NCBI RefSeq assembly: GCF_964355755.1
Contig: NC_092673.1
Span: 28,711,001 to 28,775,000, forward strand
Length of the DNA: 64,000 nt
Reading direction: 5' to 3'
DNA from: Antedon mediterranea
Taxonomy: Eukaryota; Echinodermata; Crinoidea; Comatulida; Antedonidae
This document shows, one piece after another, positions 60,001-64,000 of the stretch. Under the pieces are notes generated by a model. It did no database searches. It was not told the DNA's origin and saw only the letters and a program-made list of their open reading frames with translations. The translations under genes and the position numbers were made by a program. Positions within the stretch are counted from its first letter, which is position 1. Each line of letters starts with the position of its first letter.

Positions 60001-63000
60001 TCATTTTTTGGACAAGATATATTGTCTTCCTGAAAATATAATTTAAAACATTTTCGTTGTGTGTGTAATACAGTATACAGTAACACTTTAGGGTTAGTTA
60101 TTCACTTTTAACAATAATAATATTTCTTCAATTTTCTTCTTTTTTTTTTGGGATGATACCTTTTAAATTTATTATTTTGATATTATTTTGCGAAAATATT
60201 CAGGAGTAGTAAAAAAGAAAATCTGGTTGATATTTAATGATACCTTTAAAAACAATGATTCACTATTTAAATAAGTGTATTTATGTGAAAAAAAGTCATA
60301 AGATAATATAAAGTGTAAATATGAGTTTGGGATATTTATTACATTTAATCAAATGAGAAAAAAACTGTATGTTTTGTCATGAATAATATAATATTTAATA
60401 ATAATTAGAAAATGAATGTGAAAACTTTACATTAATATATAGGCCTATAGTTTATTTTATTTATTTATTTATTCAATTTCTGCCATAAACATAAGAAGAC
60501 AAAACAATTATAAAAGGAGGCACAGAAAGACCAAACAGGTGCTAAACACCTATGCTATAGTAGGTCAACCCATGGAGATCCCAGTTCGTGTTTATATGAA
60601 ATGTTTTATATGGTTATAAAATGTTGTTGCAATGTGACTGTAATTATAATTGCACCTCTGTTGATTGGTAGGCTGACGCTGCAAAAGATATTTGTAACAC
60701 CACTAATAAATATACTCAGCAGATCACATGTACGTGTAATCAACAATAAACGCTTTAATTCTTGTAACTGTATTGATATTGGATACATCTTCTTCTGTCC
60801 TTGTGATACGATGTTTGACTGCTTGTTAATATACACACAATCATGCACATTTCAGGCTTTGGAAAAGGATAACATTTTCCCACCAAAACCAAACACTGTG
60901 ATTGGTTTAACCAGGGAAGAGTTAAATTACATTTTAATTTAACTCTTCCCTGGTTTCACTTACACTATTCATTGTATGCAGATCCAACCTGGAACACCCT
61001 AGCAATCGCGCCGAATCAGCACATCGTGACGCGTTTAGTGGGAACCGACAAGAAAAACTAATAGACGCATGACAATTCAACTTTCAAAGCGATCCGTCAA
61101 ATGACGCGTGACGCATGACGCTTCGCGGCTTCGCGTTCGGTGTGCACAGGCCTTTATAGACAGTTAGCAATCACAAGCGAATAAGCCATCGCTTGTGATT
61201 GGTCAATTCACTTGTGTTGCGTTACGTCCTTGCGTTGCGTCGCTAGTGGGAACCACGCTTTACGTTGCGTGGGTTGCGTTAAGTTGCGTCGCTAGTGGGA
61301 ATCAAGCTTTCGGTCTTGTTGCAAAATAAACACATGCTTTTATTCTTCTTATTCCATAGCTGCTAACACCATTTTGAAATCGCTAAGTTTCTCTGAAGGT
61401 GATAAGATACTGATAACCACACACACATTTATGTGTGTTAAAAATGCTGCCATGTTTATAGCTAATAATAATCCAGGTAAGAATAAACTATTTTTTAAAA
61501 TTAATTTATTAATTTTTTGTTAATTCTCATTTTAGGCAAATTGCCAAGGATAACCACAAGTGAATTCATTCACTATCCAGTGTACCACTCTGTATGCATT
61601 GACCATATCTATCTAGCAGTATATACTAGCCCAAAACTAGAACTAAATTATTAGGCACATAAAGCTCTGTCTGATCTACACCATATTATGGTAGTGATAT
61701 GCCCAAATATGGTAGTGATATGCCCAAATATAGTAGTAATATGCCCCTATCCATATAAATGGGCATATCACATTTATTGTCACATAATGTTTGATAGTGT
61801 AGACAGAGCTTAATACTACTTATTACGCTTTTTGGTATCAAGCCTATCCATTGTCAATGATTGTTTAGGCGTTGAGGTAGTTGTCATGGCTATTAATTTA
61901 CCGATACTGAGTAAACAGCAATTGGTTGATAGTCTTCTAGAGATGCTCAATTGTCATCGTGGAATCAAACTCGCCATCCTAGACCACATCACTGGCCCGT
62001 CTGGCATTCTGTTTCCGATTGAAGACATGATACCACTATGTCATCAAAGAGGGGTAATGGTAATGGTAGATGGTGCGCATGCTCCTGGACAGGTAGAGCT
62101 TAATTTAGAAGAAATCGGAGCGGATTTCTACTTTGGTATGTTGAAAATCAGTGTAGTCCACACACCAGGTTTCAGTGACGCAATGTGCGCTTTCAAACAT
62201 TGATGGCAATGCGACGGCATTTGTACGCGCGCGTAAACTTTCTGTTGACACTGTCTAAAACATTTCCGACATGTCCTGTGTTTTAAATGGTGTTCCATTG
62301 CCTAATATTTGCTATTTCCATATGTTTTATTCTTTCAGGAAATCTTCATAAATGGTGTTATTCAGCCCGTGGATGTTCCATCCTGTATGTTAACCCTAAA
62401 CATTCAGATAAAGTAAATCCATTAGTAACATCAAAGGTAGAATGTCCTCGATTACGTAACAGATTCCTGATGCAAGGAAGCAAGGATTACACCGCCCTCT
62501 GCTCATCGTCTGCGGCTGTAGAATTTCTTCAGGACATCGGAGGACTAGTGAGTATGAGTATAGGCCTAAGTTGTATATAGTTGGTTGCACAATCGACGTC
62601 AAAGGATGTACGCGCCAATTTACACAGACGAGCGGTAACCGTAAGCGGAAAACTACGTAGCTTGTCCTACGTAGAATCTGTATGATTGTATCCTGAGCGG
62701 GAATCTCTCGTCCGCTCCGCGCTGTGTATAAGGAATAACATAGATTCTATATTGTTTATTTACCGTTACCGCTCGTCTGTGTAAACTGGCCTTACTTCTT
62801 CGGCTTCTAAATCCGTCATTGTAGTGCAAACCACATCATTGCTCTTTCCTTGTCAAAATTCGAATAATAATTTTTGAAACATTATCATTTCCAATGCTTT
62901 ATTTTTAGTCTGCTGTAAAGAACTACAACGAGCCAATGTTGAAGTGGGCGACAGACATGCTCTGCAAAGCCTGGAATACCACCACAATTCCCATTCACGA

Positions 63001-63244
63001 CAGTTTAAAGGCACCGTTTATGATTCTGATAAAACTACCTGATTTTGAAAACATTCCATTAACTCCAGATGGAAGTAAGGCAATAGCTCTGAGTGTATAC
63101 CAAAAACACAAAGTGCACATAGCAGCAACCCGTGTGAACGGCCGCTTCTGGCTTCGACTCTCTGCTCACGTTTATAATACAAAAGATGATTATTATAAAT
63201 TAAGAGATGCGCTCATGGATATTTATCTACCTCAATTAAGTTAA
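54084..63244 (+). CDS. Class V aminotransferase-fold PLP enzyme (isopenicillin-N epimerase / cysteine desulfhydrase-like)
   Basis: Six exons: 54084-54211, 54814-54956, 61360-61476, 61869-62135, 62339-62547, 62909-63244; exactly 1200 nt in phase, 399 residues, the usual size for this family. Seen in order: DVTFCNNGAFSAVPKQV, LVLVENATTGANTILKSL, a THTF segment, LAILDHITGPSGILFP, VDGAHAPGQ (the Asp that contacts the PLP ring nitrogen) and GNLHKW (the Schiff-base Lys, about residue 222), then a C-terminal small domain ending RLSAHVYNTKDDYYKLRDAL. Family members act as desulfhydrases, C-S lyases or epimerases on amino acids; the substrate here cannot be read from the sequence. An in-frame ATG at 54030 would add 18 residues. 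Intron 2 (6.4 kb) contains a 5.8-kb transposon; the last bases of the CDS resemble a downstream tandem repeat. Confidence 0.88.
54509..54687. mobile_element. Family B MITE, complete
   Basis: TTA on both sides, ends AGCGTGGTTCCCACTAGCG and GTTCTAGTGGGAACCAAGCT; intron 1 of the PLP-enzyme gene, inverted centre relative to 40099. Confidence 0.85.
55239..55314. mobile_element. Left half of the family B MITE split by the 5.8-kb transposon
   Basis: Starts AGCTTGGTTCCCACTAGAAC after TAA and ends at the TTA target of the inserted element. Its right half resumes at 61157. Confidence 0.8.
57533..58165. repeat. Diverged direct duplication inside the 5.8-kb transposon
   Basis: 57533-57790 and 57938-58165 share 'attggcactaaaaac', 'acccattgcatgaatataaa' and 'aaaattatctataaaatt' in the same order, about 400 bp apart. 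Confidence 0.65.
58872..59058 (+). pseudogene. Broken MADF (Myb/SANT-like) DNA-binding ORF inside the 5.8-kb transposon
   Basis: The reading frame opens MVADERGLYGNTYPSCLYDK and runs into SKSYTNRNIRINA, the front half of a MADF domain (pattern: pro-x-Leu-Tyr-Asp, then Tyr-x-Asn/Asp-Arg-Asn). It then meets TGA. Downstream in shifted frames come VEECQK and LKRVRDQFVK, the back half of the same domain, ending at a donor-like tgag. At least one stop and one frameshift break it. A CCAAT motif (about 58819) stands just upstream in a locally CG-rich stretch, so a promoter may once have been here. A separate short stretch at 59484-59700 splices to MELRAIALQKRGLAIMRLTQ plus KMEEIKEELDCN and could be the coiled-coil end of the same protein. 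Confidence 0.6.
59484..59700 (+). other. Possible C-terminal exons of the transposon MADF protein
   Basis: ATG at 59484 opens 20 codons ending at donor gtttgt (59544). Acceptor tttatag near 59664 joins in phase to an AAA-initiated segment that ends at TAG. The joined 32-residue helix-forming, charged peptide resembles the coiled-coil tails of Myb/SANT-like transposon proteins. Too short for a firm identification. Confidence 0.3.
59809..59987. mobile_element. Family F element, 5'-truncated, inside the 5.8-kb transposon
   Basis: Keeps 'gtcaaattggctgccagct' through GGGACAATACATCT. Confidence 0.6.
60909..60955. repeat. Perfect 21-bp inverted repeat, 5-bp loop
   Basis: Left arm 60909-60929 (AACCAGGGAAGAGTTAAATT and one more base), loop CATTT, right arm 60935-60955. 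Inside the 5.8-kb transposon, about 200 bp from its right end. Confidence 0.85.
61157..61259. mobile_element. Right half of the same split family B MITE
   Basis: Begins tagacagttagcaatcacaa, the centre of family B, and ends CTAGTGGGAACCACGCT then TTA. A short extra family B end follows at 61263-61311. Confidence 0.8.
61660..61812. mobile_element. Family A palindromic MITE
   Basis: TAA at both ends, three 'gatatgcccaaatatggtag' units, in intron 3 of the PLP-enzyme gene, about 56 bp before exon 4. Confidence 0.8.
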
Positions 63245-64000
63245 TATAGCCTATAAGTGCCCACTATTACATAGAATAATTTATATATTGCATTAATGTT
63301 TTATTCTAAATTTATCTACCTAAATTAAGTGAATATTATTTTTTCCACAGTTATGAACTATTCTATAATCTTTTGAAATTTTAATTTAAAAACAAAAACA
63401 GTCAAAAACTCGATTAAAACGATTTTGGCTTCGAATTTCAAGCTGCTAAGAATATTTAAAAAATAATTATTTTATTATAAATTGATGGATTTCATGATTT
63501 TGAATATAGGCTAAATTACCTAAATTATAACCTTATGGCCGGTTATGAAATATTTTATAGTACTTTATAATTTGTAATTCATATAGTTGTTGTTAATAGG
63601 TGCCCACTTATTATTAAATAGAATAATTTATATAGGGCCTATTGTATTTTGAAATGTTTTATTCTAAATTTATCTACCTAAATAATTAAATAGTATTTAT
63701 GGTTCTCAGTTATGAAATATTTAATAATAATTTGAAATTTAAATTTTTTAAAAAACTCGAGATTTTGGATTCGAATTTTGAGCTGTTTAGAATATTAAAA
63801 AATAATTATTTTATTATAAATTAATGGATTTCATGATTTTGAATATTAGGCTAAATTACCTAAATTATAACCTTATGGTTATGAAATATTGGTTGTTCAC
63901 TATTAAATAGAATATTATATTGTATTTTGAAATGTTTTATTCTAAATTTATCTACCTAAATTAGGCCTAAGTAAATATTATTTATGGTCCACAATTATGA
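63228..64000. repeat. AT-rich tandem repeat beginning at the PLP-enzyme stop codon
   Basis: A 280-360 bp unit recurs from about 63310 to the window edge ('aaaaaataattattttatta', 'tggatttcatgattttgaat', 'ggctaaattacctaaattat'). 'tttatctacctaaatta' occurs near 63311, 63669 and 63947, and a near copy ends the coding region at 63231-63250. Confidence 0.75.

Larger units (their letters stand above)
55315..61153. mobile_element. 5839-bp TIR transposon, PIF/Harbinger-like, inserted in a family B MITE
   Basis: The left end reads AGGTCGGTGCACACCAAACG and continues to position 55346. The inverted right end reads AGGCCTGTGCACACCGAACG. The 32-bp ends agree at 29 positions. The element is flanked by TTA (55312-55314 and 61154-61156), and removing it with one TTA restores the uninterrupted centre of a family B MITE (gaagttatagacag) seen at 40099. 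A 3-bp TWA duplication is the hallmark of PIF/Harbinger. Inside is a damaged MADF-type ORF (58872-59058), consistent with the second protein of that superfamily. No DDE transposase could be recognised, so this copy is probably non-autonomous or decayed. Confidence 0.82.

Noticed and set aside
60601-60942. 113-residue frame near the right end of the 5.8-kb transposon, considered as transposase
   Set aside because: No DDE motif or recognisable domain; it runs into the 60909 hairpin.
1195-61660. Regularly recurring 'cccaaatatggtagtgatat' units as a CRISPR-like array
   Set aside because: They are internal repeats of dispersed family A MITEs in an animal genome, not a repeat-spacer array.

Overview
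The window looks like the genome of a marine invertebrate deuterostome, most likely an echinoderm. It is AT-rich, its genes have many short exons and long introns, it is full of short palindromic DNA transposons and tRNA-derived SINEs, and it has the 'taggcctaggcc' sequence flavour I associate with echinoderm DNA. The encoded proteins (animal NUP188, Flower, a type III-style cadherin) fit an animal. The class within echinoderms cannot be settled from the sequence. All gene models were assembled by hand from splice signals, reading phase and remembered family similarity; no alignment was run.

Layout: (1) 1-22.4 kb, minus strand: NUP188, a large scaffold nucleoporin, 42 coding exons in phase (1458 codons), with the last few hundred residues beyond the left edge. 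(2) 25.2-44.2 kb, minus strand: a seven-exon gene for an 880-residue secreted-looking cadherin with a signal peptide, four cadherin repeats, a non-chordate classic cadherin block, EGF-like modules and one laminin G domain. It stops with no visible membrane segment or catenin-binding tail. (3) 49.0-51.8 kb, plus strand: a Flower/CACFD1 family four-pass membrane protein, five exons, 190 residues. (4) 54.1-63.2 kb, plus strand: a class V aminotransferase-fold PLP enzyme (isopenicillin-N epimerase / cysteine desulfhydrase-like), six exons, 399 residues. The four genes are not an operon and have no evident shared pathway.

Mobile DNA dominates the introns and spacers. There are about sixteen copies of a roughly 150-bp palindromic MITE (family A), about ten of a second one (family B), three of family F and one of family I. 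All have AG...CT ends, and most are flanked by TTA or TAA. A 5839-bp element with 32-bp terminal inverted repeats and an exact TTA duplication sits inside a family B MITE in intron 2 of the PLP-enzyme gene. It carries a broken MADF-type DNA-binding ORF, which points to the PIF/Harbinger group. Three kinds of tRNA-headed SINE, two LINE reverse transcriptase tails, several minisatellites and strong hairpins complete the picture. One minisatellite has copied a NUP188 5' splice site about nine times.
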